DNA from: Phycisphaerales bacterium
GTDB taxonomy: Bacteria; Planctomycetota; Phycisphaerae; Phycisphaerales; SM1A02
Length of the DNA: 5,891 bases
Direction: 5' to 3'
Assembly: GCA_018882625.1 (NCBI GenBank)
Contig: VERO01000156.1
Coordinates: 1 to 5,891 of the forward strand
The translations under genes and the position numbers were made by a program. The notes under the pieces are model-generated. The model ran no database searches, had not been told where the DNA came from, and was given only the letters and a program-made list of their open reading frames with translations. Positions 5,649 to 5,891 of the stretch are shown piece after piece. The stretch's first letter is position 1; each line of letters opens with the position of its first letter.

Positions 5649-5665
5649 GGCGAGTCTCACTCGCC
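5649..5665. terminator. 7-bp hairpin between convergent STAS gene and speA, overlapping the speA stop
   Basis: GGCGAGT (5649-5655) and ACTCGCC (5659-5665) are exact reverse complements around a 3-base loop, and the speA stop (5659-5657) is inside the structure. A smaller stem, GGCG/CGCC (5635-5647), precedes it. On the + strand the stem is followed by GACTT only, so there is no proper T tract. The 36-base convergent gap leaves little other room for a transcript end, so a shared terminator is plausible but unproven. Confidence 0.35.
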
Positions 5666-5891
5666 GACTTCGAGGTAGGTGTAGCCCGCAAGGCCGCGCT
5701 CGTACGCGCGCACCAGCGCCTGGCTCTCCCCGACCGTCATCTGACGCTGGCGCACCGCACGCTCGCACTCGCGTCGGATCTCGGCGGCCAGCCGGCTGGC
5801 GTCGAACTGCACGTACTGCAGCACCTCGCGCACCGAGTCGCCCTCGACGATCTCGTCGATCCACCACTGGCCATGCTCATCGAGCTTGACG
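5657..5891 (-). CDS. speA: Biosynthetic arginine decarboxylase, C-terminal end (5' part outside window)
   Basis: PLP-dependent enzyme (fold III, alanine-racemase-like) that turns arginine into agmatine and CO2, the first step of the agmatine route to putrescine and spermidine. Only the last 77 codons are in the window, ending at TGA 5659-5657; the catalytic barrel lies beyond base 5891. The visible part matches the C-terminal domain of the SpeA family: DEIVEGDSVREVLQYVQFD (fragment residues 12-30), then a charged helix with RRECERAVRQRQMTVGESQALVRAYERGL, and the hallmark ending GLAGYTYLE (66-74) plus VGE. It faces the STAS gene across 36 bases and shares a hairpin with it. Confidence rests on the C-terminal signature alone; the active-site residues cannot be checked here. 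Confidence 0.85.
   Translation of the reverse strand, partial: VKLDEHGQWWIDEIVEGDSVREVLQYVQFDASRLAAEIRRECERAVRQRQMTVGESQALVRAYERGLAGYTYLEVGE

Overview
This is a GC-rich (roughly 70% by eye) bacterial chromosomal window of ordinary housekeeping genes with no sign of mobile DNA. The Kdo-pathway isomerase KdsD points to a Gram-negative cell with a Kdo-containing outer membrane, and DacB shows that it makes peptidoglycan. The mix of an Ala-rich S2 tail, ScpA next to a PBP4-type peptidase, a KdsD-STAS pair and a SpeA-type arginine decarboxylase makes a Phycisphaerae-like planctomycete my best guess. That is an inference from gene content and style, held with low to moderate confidence.

Layout: (1) 1-571 (+) is the 3' part of rpsB (ribosomal protein S2), followed after 36 bases by tsf (EF-Ts, 608-1417), the classic rpsB-tsf translation operon. 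(2) 1418-1839 is a 422-base stretch with no convincing gene, between the convergent tsf and dacB. It carries several hairpins, including a perfect 14-bp and a perfect 10-bp inverted repeat. (3) 1840-4220 (-) is a two-gene unit, scpA (condensin kleisin) then dacB (secreted D-Ala-D-Ala carboxypeptidase), joined by a 4-base ATGA overlap. (4) Only 30 bases separate scpA from the divergent kdsD (4251-5261, +), which is followed after 2 bases by a small STAS-domain protein (5264-5620, +). (5) 5657-5891 (-) is the 3' end of a biosynthetic arginine decarboxylase gene (speA), convergent with the STAS gene; its stop codon lies in a 7-bp hairpin.

The genes belong to translation, chromosome segregation, wall remodelling, LPS sugar synthesis, partner-switch signalling and polyamine synthesis. 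I see no defence system, phage, transposon, CRISPR or biosynthetic cluster, and no clearly undescribed system. The parts most worth a second look are the hairpin-rich tsf/dacB gap, the very short scpA/kdsD divergent spacer with no Shine-Dalgarno on either side, and the kdsD-STAS coupling.
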